DNA of 64,000 nucleotides from Humibacter ginsenosidimutans (GTDB lineage: Bacteria > Actinomycetota > Actinomycetes > Actinomycetales > Microbacteriaceae). The position numbers and the translations under genes were made by a program. Of this stretch, positions 43,507 through 52,920 are shown piece after piece. The DNA lies in NCBI RefSeq assembly GCF_007859675.1, contig NZ_CP042305.1, forward strand, positions 3,658,001-3,722,000, in the 5' to 3' direction. The notes beneath the pieces are model-generated. The model was given only the letters and a program-made list of their open reading frames with translations, did not search any database and was not told the DNA's origin. How positions within the stretch are numbered: position 1 is the first letter of the stretch; the number at the start of each line of letters is the position of its first letter.

Positions 43507-45037
43507 TCAGGCGCCCGACGGGTTATCCGCCACGGTTGCCGCGTACCGCGCGTACTGCTCCCGGATCACCGGCCTGAAATCCGGCTCGGGCCGCGCCACG
43601 ACGTCGAGCGGCCACTCGGGCCGAACGCCCGTCAACACCCAGGCGGCCTGCACCGCGGCCCCGTTCGCGACGTACTCGCCCGGCGCGGGCACCACCACCG
43701 GCGCATCGAACACCTGCGCCGCCACGGCCTGCACGGCGGGGTTGAGCGCGGCGCCGCCCACGAGCAGCAGCCGCTGCTCGCGCACGCCTACCGCACGCAC
43801 GGCGTCGAGGCCGGCCGCAAGCCCGCCGAGCATGCCCTCAACGGCAGCTCGTGCGAGATTCTCCCCTGCGGCTGGAAGCGATCGAGAGCCCGTGCAGGCT
43901 CGCCTTCGCCGTCGGCAGGTTCGGCGTGCGCTCGCCCTCGAAGTAGGGCACGAGCACGACGCCCTCGGCTCCGGCGGGCGCCCGAAGGGCGAGCTCCGCG
44001 AGGTCGTCGAAGTCGACGTCGAGCAGGTCTGCCATCGTGCCGAGCACGCGCGCGGCGTTCAGAGTGGCGACGAGCGGGAGGAAGCGGCCGGAGGCATCCG
44101 CGAACCCGGCGACGGCGCCCGTGGCGTCGGGAACCGACTCGTCGGTCACGGCGAACACCGTGCCGCTCGTGCCGAGCGACACGATCACGTCACCGGATGC
44201 CGCGCCGAGACCGAGCGCCGCCCCCGCGTTGTCTCCTGCGCCGGGTCCGACGATGAGGCCGGCGCGCACCGTGATCGAACTGCTCGAGGCTGGAATGCGC
44301 TGCTCGACCGTGACGCCGGCGGGCTCGGTCGGTCCGAGCACGCGCGGCAGCACGACGGCGCCGGCCGCGGCCTCGGCGCGCTCCGCCTCATCGGCCGGCA
44401 CCCCGAGCGCCTCGCGACCCTGGCGTCCGAGCGCGAGCTCGAACAGCCCGAGGTCGTAATCCTCGTCGGCAGGCGACCAGTATGCGGTGCCCGACGCGTC
44501 CGAGCGATCGGTGACCAGAGCGTCGAGCTGCGGGCCGAGCGGGGACTCGCCCTCCGGTCCGTAGCCGAGCAGCCGCCACGTGAGCCAGTCGTGCGGCAGA
44601 GCGACAGCGGCGACCCTGGCCGCGTTCTCGGGCTCGGCATCCAGCAGCCAGCGCAGCTTCGTGGCGGTGAAGGATGCCACAGGCACCGATCCCGCGCGCC
44701 GCGCGTATTCGGCCGACCCCACCTCGTCGGTCAGTGCAGCGGCTGCGTCGGCGCTGCGGGTGTCGTTCCAGAGCAGGGCGTCGCGGATGACCCGGCCATC
44801 GGCATCCAGCACCACCATGCCGTGCTGCTGGCCGCCGATGGCGATCGCCGCGACGTCGTCGAGGCCGCCGGCATCGTCGATCGCCGCACCGAGCGCCGCC
44901 CACCACGCTGCCGGGTCGACCTCGGTGCCGTCAGGATGCCCCGCTCGGCCCGAGCGCACCAGCGCCCCGCTCTCGAGGTCGCGGATCACGACCTTGCAGC
45001 TCTGCGTCGACGAGTCGACGCCCGCGACGAGTGTCAT
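43507..45037 (-). pseudogene. xylB: Xylulokinase XylB, interrupted by a +1 frameshift
   Basis: Encodes a 509-residue FGGY-family xylulokinase if one base is removed from the C4 run at 43863-43866 (G4 on the coding strand). The corrected junction reads [19 protein letters not shown], the family pattern. N-terminus [17 protein letters not shown], then [30 protein letters not shown] (catalytic Asp), [11 protein letters not shown] and LLLVGGAALNPAVQ. It phosphorylates D-xylulose made by the adjacent XylA. ATG 45037 has GGAAGG ahead. As written the protein ends early, losing the last 120 residues or so, including part of the C-terminal domain. Sequencing error or genuine loss. Confidence 0.88.
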
Positions 45038-45066
45038 GGTTTGCCTTCCCATTCGTGAACATGTAC

Positions 45067-45116
45067 CCGTTCCGGACACGTGCGCCCGTCCGGGCGGTTG
45101 CACGTGTCCGGAACGG
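45067..45116. terminator. Strong hairpin between xylA and xylB
   Basis: CCGTTCCGGACACGTGC (45067-45083) and GCACGTGTCCGGAACGG (45100-45116) are perfect 17-base arms with a 16-base loop. It lies after the xylA stop and before the xylB start on the same strand, so it may uncouple their expression. The word CCCGTTCCGGAC also occurs at 33406-33417 in another intergenic hairpin-like region. Confidence 0.75.
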
Positions 45117-45143
45117 ACACTAGTCGTGGGGTCTTGCAGCGCC

Positions 45144-46334
45144 TCAGCGGGCGCCGAGCAGGTGCTCGGTGGCCAGCTGCTGCAGGCGCACGAAGCCGAA
45201 GCCCTTGCCGTTCAGGTAGGCGTCGGTGTCGAAGTCCTCCCACGCACTGCGGTCGGCCTTGATCGACTCGATCGTCTCGCCGTCGTTCAGGGTGTTCTGC
45301 TCGAGCTCGAACACCTTCGCGGCCTCGAGGGCCTCCTGCACCTCGGGGTCGGCGCGGAAGGCGTCGGCGCGCTCCTTGAGCAGCAGGTAGGTCTCCATGT
45401 TGGCCCTGGCGGAGTCCCACACGCCCGACTCGTCCTCGGTGCGGCTCGGCTTGTAGTCGAAGTGGCGGGGACCGTCGTAGGCCGGTCCGCCGTTCGCCCC
45501 GCCGTGCTCGAGCAGGTCGACGAGGGCGAACGCGTTGTGCAGATCGCCGTGACCGAAGGCGAGGTCCTGGTCGTACTTGATGGAGCGCTGGCCGTTCAGG
45601 TCGATGTGGAACAGCTTGCCGTGGTAAAGCGCCTGGGCGACGCCCGAGGTGAAGTTGAGGCCGGCCATGGTCTCGTGTCCGACCTCGGGGTTGAGACCGA
45701 CGAGCTCGGGGTGCTCGAGCGAGTCGATGAACGCGATGGCGTGGCCGAGCGTCGGCAGCAGGATGTCGCCGCGCGGCTCGTTCGGCTTCGGCTCGATGGC
45801 GAAGCGGATGTCCCAGCCCTGCGACAGCACGTAGTCGCCGAGGAAGTCCACCGCCTCCTTGTAGCGGGCGAGCGCCGCCTGGATGTTCTTGGCCGAGTCG
45901 TACTCCGCGCCCTCGCGTCCGCCCCACATCACGAACGTCTTCGCGCCGAGCTCCACGCCCAGCTCGAGCTGGCGCAGGATCTTGCGGATCGTGTACCGGC
46001 GCACCTGACGGTCGTTGGAGGTGACGCCGCCGTCCTTGAAGACGGGTGCGGAGAACGTGTTCGTGGTGACCATCGGCACGATGAGGCCGGTGTCGGCGAG
46101 CGCGCCCTTCAGACGGTCGATCTGCTTCTCGCGCTCGGCATCGGTGGAGCCGAAGGGGAAGAGGTCGTCGTCGTGGAAGGTGAGGCCGTATGCGCCGAGT
46201 TCGGCGAGCTTCTCGACCGCGTGCACGACGTCGAGCGGGGCACGGGTCGGGCCGCCGAACGGGTCGGTGCCGTTGTAGCCGATGGTCCAGAGACCGAACG
46301 AGAACTTGTCGTCGCGCGTGGGCGTGAGTGCCAT
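45144..46334 (-). CDS. xylA: Xylose isomerase XylA
   Basis: A 396-residue class-I xylose isomerase of actinobacterial length. Diagnostic residues: [30 protein letters not shown] (catalytic His), [29 protein letters not shown] (metal Glu), [33 protein letters not shown] (metal Asp) and [13 protein letters not shown]. It converts D-xylose to D-xylulose in the cytoplasm. ATG 46334 has AAGGAC upstream; an in-frame ATG further up lacks one. Followed by xylB on the same strand. A CebR-like box at 46426 lies upstream; no ROK-type XylR gene is in the window. Confidence 0.97.
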   Translation of the reverse strand: MALTPTRDDKFSFGLWTIGYNGTDPFGGPTRAPLDVVHAVEKLAELGAYGLTFHDDDLFPFGSTDAEREKQIDRLKGALADTGLIVPMVTTNTFSAPVFKDGGVTSNDRQVRRYTIRKILRQLELGVELGAKTFVMWGGREGAEYDSAKNIQAALARYKEAVDFLGDYVLSQGWDIRFAIEPKPNEPRGDILLPTLGHAIAFIDSLEHPELVGLNPEVGHETMAGLNFTSGVAQALYHGKLFHIDLNGQRSIKYDQDLAFGHGDLHNAFALVDLLEHGGANGGPAYDGPRHFDYKPSRTEDESGVWDSARANMETYLLLKERADAFRADPEVQEALEAAKVFELEQNTLNDGETIESIKADRSAWEDFDTDAYLNGKGFGFVRLQQLATEHLLGAR

Positions 46335-46425
46335 GGGAAAGTCCTTCAACATCGAAAGAAGAGTATTTGTTGTGATGTAAAACATATCAGACCTGGTGGT
46401 CTGAGTCGAGGCGCCGCGGCCATCC

Positions 46426-46439
46426 GGTGAGCGCTCTCT
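46426..46439. promoter_or_regulatory. CebR/LacI-like box upstream of xylA
   Basis: GGTGAGCGCTCTCT contains the palindromic core GAGCGCTC of the CebR-type box (TGGGAGCGCTCCCA). It is about 90 bases upstream of the xylA start. A related site is at 60296-60310 and a better one at 54446-54461. Confidence 0.4.
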
Positions 46440-46521
46440 CGTTCTGGCTCCTGCGCCGTTGCCGGCCCGTTCTGCACCTGAATCGTTCGGCGACTCGTGA
46501 GTTCGAGGGGGAGTGAGGGTG

Positions 46522-48894
46522 CTACGCCACCGTCACCGGCGCGTGCAGCGTGCGCGTGTGATCGACGTGTCGCACCGGCCCGGTCAGCGTGACGGGCAGT
46601 GCGAACCGCAGGTCGCCGCTGGATGCCCCGAGCCGCAGCTCGAGCTCGCCGGGCTCCACGATCCGTGTGAAGTCCCGCCCGGTGAAGGCGGCCAGGTCGG
46701 CGCTCACGCGGAACGACACCCGCGCGCTCGTGCCGGCCTCCAGCGGAACGCTCGCGTACCCGATCAGCCGGTTCACCGGCCGCACGACGGAGGCCACAGG
46801 GTCGTGCAGGTACAGCTGCACGTTCTCGATGCCGTCGCGCTCGCCGATGTTCGTGACCGTGAGCGAGACCGTGACCGCTCCCGAGGTGGGAGTCTGCGCG
46901 GCGTCGACCGCGGCATCCGACCACTCGAACGTCGTGTACGAGAGCCCGTGTCCGAACGGGAACTTCGCGGTCGGGTCGATGTTGGAGACACCGGTGGGTC
47001 CGCCGAGCGGCGCCGCGAGGTAGGTGCCTGGCTGGCCGCCCTCGATGGCGGGGATGCTCACGGGCAGCCGCCCGCTCGGGTTCACCCTTCCGCTCAGCAC
47101 GCCCGCGATCGCCGGACCGCCCTCCTCACCGGGGAAGAACGCGGTCACGATCGCGGCGGCCTCGTCGGCGGCCGTGCCGAGGGAGTACGGGCGGCCCTCG
47201 ACGAGCGTCGCGACGACCGGCGTGCCGGAGGCGATGAGCGCATCCAGCAGGTCCTGCTGCCGTCCGGGCAGTCGCATGCTCGCGGCGTCGCAGCCCTCGC
47301 CGGAGGTGCCGCGACCGAAGAGCCCTGCATGGTCGCCGAGCACGGCGATGACGAGGTCGGCGTCTTCGGCGGCGGCCATCGCGCGTTCGATGCCGGCGGC
47401 ATCCGCCTCGGCCGTGCCGTCGCCCTTGCCGTCGACGCTCACGCCCTTCTCGACGGTGAACCTCGCGTTCGCGAACTCGGCGCGCAGGCTCTCGAGCACC
47501 GTCGGCAGCTCGATTCCGATCGGCACCTCGGGGTGCAGGGTGCCGACGTGGCTCGGGAACGAGTAGCAGCCCAGCATGGCGAACTGGTCGTCGGCGAGCG
47601 GGCCGATGACGGCGATGCGGATGCCCGCGTCGGGCGTCAGAGGAAGCGTCCCGTCGTTGCGCACCAGCACGACAGCCCGCTCGGCGACCTCCCTGGCGAG
47701 GGCTCTGTCGTCGTCGGTGTCGAGCCGCACGCGTCCGCGCACCGCCTCGATGTCGTCGAGATCGGCGTCGGTCCAGCCGTCGGGCAGCGGCGACCAGCCG
47801 GCGTCGAGCATGCCGAACTCCGCCTTCTGCAGCAGCACCCGACGCAGGGCGCGGTCGACGAACGACTCGGCGAGCTCGCCCGACTCGACGGCGGCCACCA
47901 ACGGGTCGCCATAGGCCTTCACCGTGGGCAGCTCGACGTCGACGCCCGCCTTGAGGGCGGCGGCAGCCGCCTCCTCCCAGGTGCCCGCGACGCCGTGCAG
48001 CGTCTTGAGAAAAGCGATGCCGAAGTAGTCGGCCACGACCGTGCCGGTGAAGCCCCAGGTGTCGCGGAGCAGTCCGGTCAGCAGCGTCTCGTCGCCCGCC
48101 GACGGCACGCCGTCGACGTCGGTGTAGGCGTGCATCACACTGCGCACGCCGCCGTCGCGCACCGCCAGCTCGAAGGGCGGAACCATCACGTCGTTGAACT
48201 CGCGGCGTCCCATCGACACGGGCGCCAGGTTGCGGGCGGCCTTCGAGGCGGAATACCCGATGAAGTGCTTGAGCGTGGCGACGATGCCCGTCGACTCGAG
48301 GCCGCGCACGTACGCGGTGGCGATGGTACCGACGAGGTACGGGTCTTCGCCGATGGTCTCCTCGGTGCGGCCCCAGCGCGGGTCCCGCGTCACGTCGAGC
48401 ACAGGCGCGAGGCCCTGGTGCACGCCGACCGCGCGCATGCCTGCGCCGATCCGCTGTGCCACCCGCTCGATGAGTGCCGGGTCGAACGTGGCGCCCCACG
48501 ACAGCGGCACGGGGTAGGCCGTGGCGCCCCACGCGGTGAAGCCGGCCAGGCACTCCTCGTGCGCGATCGCGGGGATGCCGAAGCGGTTCGCGGCCATGAT
48601 GCGCCGCTGGCTGCGGGCGAGCGAGACCACGCCCACCGCGGCATCCACCGGCGCCGACCCGAACGATCTGGTCAGCTGGCCGAGGCCGTGGGGGAGCAGT
48701 TCGTCGAGCTCGACGGCATCCTCGTTCATGTCGTGCTGGAACGGTGCGACGTCGTCGCCGACGGGCGACGACGCCACCCACACGCCGTACAGCTGCGCCA
48801 CTTTCTCGCGCAGCGTCATCTCCGCGATCAGCGCCTCGACGCGCTCGTGCGCGGGCAACGACGTGTTCTGCCAGCGCGGGCCGTTGGATGCCAT
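46522..48894 (-). CDS. Glycoside hydrolase family 3, beta-xylosidase/beta-glucosidase
   Basis: A 790-residue GH3 enzyme. The N-terminal domain has [20 protein letters not shown], the substrate-binding KHFIGY and nucleophile region [13 protein letters not shown] (Asp). The second domain has [19 protein letters not shown]. The C-terminal part is a fibronectin-III-like domain ([20 protein letters not shown]). No signal peptide, so it acts on imported oligosaccharides. The DPRWGRTEE signature is common in xylan-acting GH3 enzymes, and xylA/xylB next door support beta-xylosidase, though beta-glucosidase remains possible. ATG 48894 has AAAGGA ahead. It belongs to the same minus-strand run as the GMC enzyme and the ABC importer. 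Confidence 0.85.
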   Translation of the reverse strand: MASNGPRWQNTSLPAHERVEALIAEMTLREKVAQLYGVWVASSPVGDDVAPFQHDMNEDAVELDELLPHGLGQLTRSFGSAPVDAAVGVVSLARSQRRIMAANRFGIPAIAHEECLAGFTAWGATAYPVPLSWGATFDPALIERVAQRIGAGMRAVGVHQGLAPVLDVTRDPRWGRTEETIGEDPYLVGTIATAYVRGLESTGIVATLKHFIGYSASKAARNLAPVSMGRREFNDVMVPPFELAVRDGGVRSVMHAYTDVDGVPSAGDETLLTGLLRDTWGFTGTVVADYFGIAFLKTLHGVAGTWEEAAAAALKAGVDVELPTVKAYGDPLVAAVESGELAESFVDRALRRVLLQKAEFGMLDAGWSPLPDGWTDADLDDIEAVRGRVRLDTDDDRALAREVAERAVVLVRNDGTLPLTPDAGIRIAVIGPLADDQFAMLGCYSFPSHVGTLHPEVPIGIELPTVLESLRAEFANARFTVEKGVSVDGKGDGTAEADAAGIERAMAAAEDADLVIAVLGDHAGLFGRGTSGEGCDAASMRLPGRQQDLLDALIASGTPVVATLVEGRPYSLGTAADEAAAIVTAFFPGEEGGPAIAGVLSGRVNPSGRLPVSIPAIEGGQPGTYLAAPLGGPTGVSNIDPTAKFPFGHGLSYTTFEWSDAAVDAAQTPTSGAVTVSLTVTNIGERDGIENVQLYLHDPVASVVRPVNRLIGYASVPLEAGTSARVSFRVSADLAAFTGRDFTRIVEPGELELRLGASSGDLRFALPVTLTGPVRHVDHTRTLHAPVTVA

Positions 48895-48920
48895 GGTGTC
48901 CTTTCTCCGGTTCGGCCGCT

Positions 48921-51008
48921 CTACCGCGGCCACTCCGCCACGAGGTGCTCGGCGACGCGGAACGCGTTCGCCACGATCGTCAGCGTCGGGTTCACCGAGC
49001 CGTTGGTCGGGTGCAGCGACGAGTCGCACGCGACTACGCGGCGCGTGCCCCACACGCGGCCGAACGGGTCGGTCGCCGAGTTCTCGGCCGACGTGCCCAT
49101 GCGTGCGGTGCCGCACGAATGCTCGCCTGCGGCGGATGCCGTCGCCGGCCCGCCCTGCCGCCGAACCTGGGTGATGCCGGCGGCATCCAGCCACCGCGTG
49201 CCTTGCACGGCCAACTCGTCCTCCACCTGCTGGCTGGCCCAGTGCACGTCCTTGCGCAGGGCGGCGCCCGGCCGGCCCCAGCGATCGCGCACGTCGGCGA
49301 GTGTGACGCGCGAGGTGGGCATGGGGATCTCCTGCCCCATCCCGAACACGCCGAACAGGTTCGCCCGACCGTGCCGCATCCACTCCTTGTGCCCGGAGCC
49401 CCAGCCGGGCACGCCGGGCGCCGGTTCGCCCGCCGAGGTGAGCGGCAGCAGACCCATCAGGTCGACGATGACGCCGCCGCCCCACGGGATGGTGGCCGCG
49501 TGCACGTGATCCAACGTGGCCACCGAGTGGCCGGGTCCGACGTACGGCTTGACCGGGTCGGCGGAGTGCCCGAGCACCGTCGTGAAGCGATGATCGTGCA
49601 GGTGGCGGCCGACGTGGTCGTTGCCGAGGCCGCTCGCGAGCAGCAGGCGAGCGGTCTCCACGGCTCCGGCGGAGACGACCACCACGTCGGCGCTCACGGT
49701 GAGTTCGACGGGATCGGTGGAGGCATCCGCCATGATCGTGACGCCGGAGGAGCGCTCGCCGTCGCGCACCTCGATCACCTCGGCGTCCGGCAGCAGGTCG
49801 CAGAGCCCGGTGGCGATCGCGCGCGGGATGAACGTGGACTGCGAGCCGTTCTTCGCGTCGACGGGACACGTGTTGCCGATGCACTGCGCGCAGCGGACGC
49901 ACGCGGCCCGACCTTCCCACGGCACGGAGTTGATGGCGAGCGGGATGGGGCCCCATCCCCAGCCGAGCCGGTCCGCGGCGGCCCCGAGCAGCTCGCGCGA
50001 CGGCTCCGTGCCCATCGCGGGCATGGGGTAGCCGGCCGATCGCGGGGTGCGCGAGGTGAGCCCGCCCTCTTCGCCCGCGACGCCGAGCGCCCACTCGGCC
50101 TTCGTGTAGTACGGCTCCAGATCGTCGTACGACACCGGCCAGTCCGCGATGCTCGCGCCCTCCGGCGTGCCGTAGAGCGACGCCATGCGGAAGTCCTCCG
50201 GCATGAACCGCCACGCCATGCCCTGCCAGATGCGCGTGCCGCCGCCGACGGTGTCGGCGTTGAGGCCGTAGAGGCTCGCATCGCCCGTGCCGTCGACGAC
50301 ACGGTCGCCCTCCGGCAGCTGGGCGACCCGAGGATGCCCCGGGCCCGGTCCCACCGTCGGCCAGTACACGGCGTTGCGCTTTCCGTGCAGGTGGTCGCCG
50401 CGCACCTCGGCGGCGCGCAGATACGGTGCGCGCTCGACGAGCAGCACGCGTTTGCCAGCGGCCGTCAACACCTGCGCCGCCACGCCGCCGCCGGGTCCGG
50501 AGCCCACGATGACCGCGTCGTAGTGCGACTGCACCGCTTTCGAGGCGACGGTCTTCAGCGGCTCGGGCTCGATCGGCGTCACGCCTTCCGGCACTCCGCG
50601 GAACCCGACCATGTCGAGGCCGGCGGGATGCCTGCCGTCCGACGACGCGTAGTACCCCTCCCAGCTCACCCGGCGCAGCGCATCGAACGCCTCCGCGCTC
50701 GACCCTGTGGAGATGCGCGCCAGCATGGCGTCCTGCGCGACGGTGTCCAGCGCCGCGAAGTCGGCGGCGCCCGCACGGCGGGCCTCATCGTCGAGACGGG
50801 CGGCGAGCCCGATCAGCTCCGGCCACGCCCACAGCAGGTCGCGGTCGGCGGAGATCGGGTCGCGAGTGAGGTAGTCGCCGACGCCGCCCTCCCAGCCGGC
50901 GGGCCAGGCATCCGCGGGGATGACGCGATCGATCGCGGCCCTGAGTGCAGGAAGGGCGGCCGCGCGTGCTGCGCGACCGCCCTTCTCGCCGGCGTCAGCG
51001 TCCGGCAA
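48921..51008 (-). CDS. GMC-family FAD oxidoreductase with gluconate-dehydrogenase-subunit-3-like N-terminus
   Basis: A 695-residue flavoenzyme. The first 150 residues are helical and resemble gluconate 2-dehydrogenase subunit 3 (ALPALRAAIDRVIPADAWPAGWE). The flavin domain starts YDAVIVGSGPGGGVAAQVL. Other motifs are CVRCAQCIGNTCPVDAKNGS, EHSCGTARMG (catalytic His region) and NGSVNPTLTIVANAFRVAEH. Relatives oxidise sugars or glycosides at C3 or C2. No signal peptide, so unlike periplasmic gluconate dehydrogenases it appears cytoplasmic. Start TTG 51008 is supported by GGAGGA 4-5 bases ahead and overlaps the end of the permease gene by 14 bases, indicating coupling to sugar import. Confidence 0.85.
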   Translation of the reverse strand: MPDADAGEKGGRAARAAALPALRAAIDRVIPADAWPAGWEGGVGDYLTRDPISADRDLLWAWPELIGLAARLDDEARRAGAADFAALDTVAQDAMLARISTGSSAEAFDALRRVSWEGYYASSDGRHPAGLDMVGFRGVPEGVTPIEPEPLKTVASKAVQSHYDAVIVGSGPGGGVAAQVLTAAGKRVLLVERAPYLRAAEVRGDHLHGKRNAVYWPTVGPGPGHPRVAQLPEGDRVVDGTGDASLYGLNADTVGGGTRIWQGMAWRFMPEDFRMASLYGTPEGASIADWPVSYDDLEPYYTKAEWALGVAGEEGGLTSRTPRSAGYPMPAMGTEPSRELLGAAADRLGWGWGPIPLAINSVPWEGRAACVRCAQCIGNTCPVDAKNGSQSTFIPRAIATGLCDLLPDAEVIEVRDGERSSGVTIMADASTDPVELTVSADVVVVSAGAVETARLLLASGLGNDHVGRHLHDHRFTTVLGHSADPVKPYVGPGHSVATLDHVHAATIPWGGGVIVDLMGLLPLTSAGEPAPGVPGWGSGHKEWMRHGRANLFGVFGMGQEIPMPTSRVTLADVRDRWGRPGAALRKDVHWASQQVEDELAVQGTRWLDAAGITQVRRQGGPATASAAGEHSCGTARMGTSAENSATDPFGRVWGTRRVVACDSSLHPTNGSVNPTLTIVANAFRVAEHLVAEWPR

Positions 51009-51882
51009 GAGATCCTCCGATGCCGCCGACGGAGAAGAATCGGTTGAGCACGGCGAACACGATGATGGGCGGCAGCATCATGATGACCGCCACAGCCATG
51101 ACGAGTCCCCAGTTGGTCTGGTTCTGCTGGAAGAACGTGTTCAGACCGATGGGGAGCGTGTAGTTCTCGTCGCTGCGCAGGAAGACGAGCGCGATCAGGT
51201 AGTCGTTCCAGGCCAGCAGGAAAGAGAAGATCGCGGTCGAGAGGATGCCGGGCAGGGAGTTGCGCAGCACGACCCGGGTGAACGAGCCGAACACGGATGC
51301 CCCGTCGATCCAGGCCGCTTCTTCGAGTGTGATCGGGATGGAGTCGAAGTACGCCGCCATCATCCAGCACGCGACGCTCATGGTGGAGCCGGTGTAGATG
51401 ATCATGACGCCGACGAGGTTGTCGACCAGCCCGAGCTTGGAGAACAGGAAGAACAGCGGGATGACGGCGGTGACGACGGGCAGGGACTGCACGATGAACA
51501 GGATGAGCGCGTACGAGGAGACCAGCCGGTTGCGTCCCCTGGAGAGCACGTAGCCGGCGGGGGCGGCGATCACGACGGCGGCGACCACCGTGACGGCGGC
51601 GACCAGGAGGCTGTTGCCCAGCCAGGTGCCCACGGAGGTCTGCGCGAACACGTCGCCGTAGTTCTCCAGCGTGAGCCCCGTCGCCTTCGAGCCCAGCGAC
51701 GGCGTGAGGGAGAGGATCACGACGGCCACGATCGGAACGAGGATGAGCGCCGTGATGATCACGATGCCCAGCAGGCGCCACCACTTGCCGCGTTCGCCCA
51801 GCTCGCCGAGCGTGCGGCGCTTTCCGGCGTTGACTCCGACCCGGAGCTCGCCGATGAGTTCGGTGGAGGTTTCGGTGCTCAT
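50995..51882 (-). CDS. ABC sugar permease, MalG-like
   Basis: A 295-residue permease with six helices (VIITALILVPIVAVVILSLT onward). The EAA loop is PITLEEAAWIDGASVFGSFT, and the end FFSVGGIGGSLAGR is MalG-typical. Its ATG overlaps the stop of the MalF-like gene; its own end overlaps the GMC oxidoreductase start. The importer has no dedicated ATPase here, as usual for actinobacterial sugar ABC systems sharing an MsiK-type ATPase. Confidence 0.9.
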   Translation of the reverse strand: MSTETSTELIGELRVGVNAGKRRTLGELGERGKWWRLLGIVIITALILVPIVAVVILSLTPSLGSKATGLTLENYGDVFAQTSVGTWLGNSLLVAAVTVVAAVVIAAPAGYVLSRGRNRLVSSYALILFIVQSLPVVTAVIPLFFLFSKLGLVDNLVGVMIIYTGSTMSVACWMMAAYFDSIPITLEEAAWIDGASVFGSFTRVVLRNSLPGILSTAIFSFLLAWNDYLIALVFLRSDENYTLPIGLNTFFQQNQTNWGLVMAVAVIMMLPPIIVFAVLNRFFSVGGIGGSLAGR

Positions 51883-52841
51883 TCGACGCCCGCCTTTCTG
51901 ATCTGGCGGTACAGCACCACCGAGATGATGACCAGGACGATCGTCATCAGGAACGCGATCGCGACACCGGGACCGACCTGGTAGTTCTGGAACACCGTCT
52001 GGTAGGCCAGCACGACAAGCGACTGCGTCGCGTTGACCGGGCCACCGCCGGTGAGAAGGAAGATCGTCGGGAAGTCATTGACGCAGAAGATCGTCATCAG
52101 AATCCACGACACGTAGGTGGTGCGGGCGATCATCGGCAACGTGATCTGCGTGAACGTCTGCCACGTGCCTGCACCGTCGACCTTGGATGCCTCGTACACG
52201 GTGGTGTCCACGCTCGCCAGCGCCGATGACATCATCATCATCATGAACGGGAAGCTGATCCACACCTTGAAGACGCAGACCGTGATCTGCGCCAGCAACG
52301 GGTCGGCCAGGAACAGCACGTTGCCGAACCCGAGCGACTGCGCCAGCAGAGGCAGCGGCGACTGCGGCGTGGCGACCAGCCAGTTCCACGAGGTCGCCGA
52401 GACGACCACCGGAACCACCCACGGCAGCAGCAGCAGGACCTTCCACAGCCCGGCCAGGGGAATCCTCGTGCGCAGCAGAAGCGCCAGCCCCAGGCCGGCA
52501 GCCCACGACCCGAACACGCCGACGACCGTGAAGATCAGCGTGAAGAGCGCGGCGTGCCAGAACCCCGGCTGCTGCACGACGTCCACGTAGTTCTGGAACC
52601 CGACGAATGCGCCGGCATCGATCAGATCGCCATTGCGCAGCGACTGCCAGCCCGCATAGATCACCGGGTACAAGTTCAACAACAACAGGAACAACAGCGA
52701 CGGGATCGCGAACAGCAAGAAGGTCCACAGGTGCGAGATCGCACGGCCCCGCTTGCCCTTGCTCGGGGCACGCCCCGGCCCAGCCACACCCACACCGTTA
52801 CGCGCCTTTTTCAGCGCGCCGGTCACGGACTCGGTCGACAT
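51879..52841 (-). CDS. ABC sugar permease, MalF-like
   Basis: A 320-residue permease beginning MSTESVTGALKKARN, then helices from LWTFLLFAIPSLLFLLLLNL. The EAA-type loop is TTVYEASKVDGAGTWQTFTQ. ATG 52841 is preceded by AAGGAGAGG; an in-frame extension upstream lacks a ribosome site. Separated from the binding-protein gene by a hairpin (52875-52911). Confidence 0.9.
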   Translation of the reverse strand: MSTESVTGALKKARNGVGVAGPGRAPSKGKRGRAISHLWTFLLFAIPSLLFLLLLNLYPVIYAGWQSLRNGDLIDAGAFVGFQNYVDVVQQPGFWHAALFTLIFTVVGVFGSWAAGLGLALLLRTRIPLAGLWKVLLLLPWVVPVVVSATSWNWLVATPQSPLPLLAQSLGFGNVLFLADPLLAQITVCVFKVWISFPFMMMMMSSALASVDTTVYEASKVDGAGTWQTFTQITLPMIARTTYVSWILMTIFCVNDFPTIFLLTGGGPVNATQSLVVLAYQTVFQNYQVGPGVAIAFLMTIVLVIISVVLYRQIRKAGVE

Positions 52842-52874
52842 GTCAGCCTCTCCTTCGACAGCTTCAGAATGAAA

Positions 52875-52911
52875 GCGGGTGGGCCCGACGCTCACGCGCA
52901 GGCCCACCCGC
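52875..52911 (-). terminator. Intercistronic hairpin between binding-protein and permease genes
   Basis: GCGGGTGGGCC (52875-52885) and GGCCCACCCGC (52901-52911) are perfect 11-base arms with a 15-base loop. It is the third case in the window of a strong stem between a binding-protein gene and its permease. Confidence 0.7.
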
Positions 52912-52920
52912 AGAGCATCC

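Noticed and set aside
46513..49509. A 998-codon plus-strand open frame
   Set aside because: It is antisense to the well-supported GH3 gene. Its translation is Arg/His/Gly-rich with no domain, as expected for a shadow frame in GC-rich DNA.
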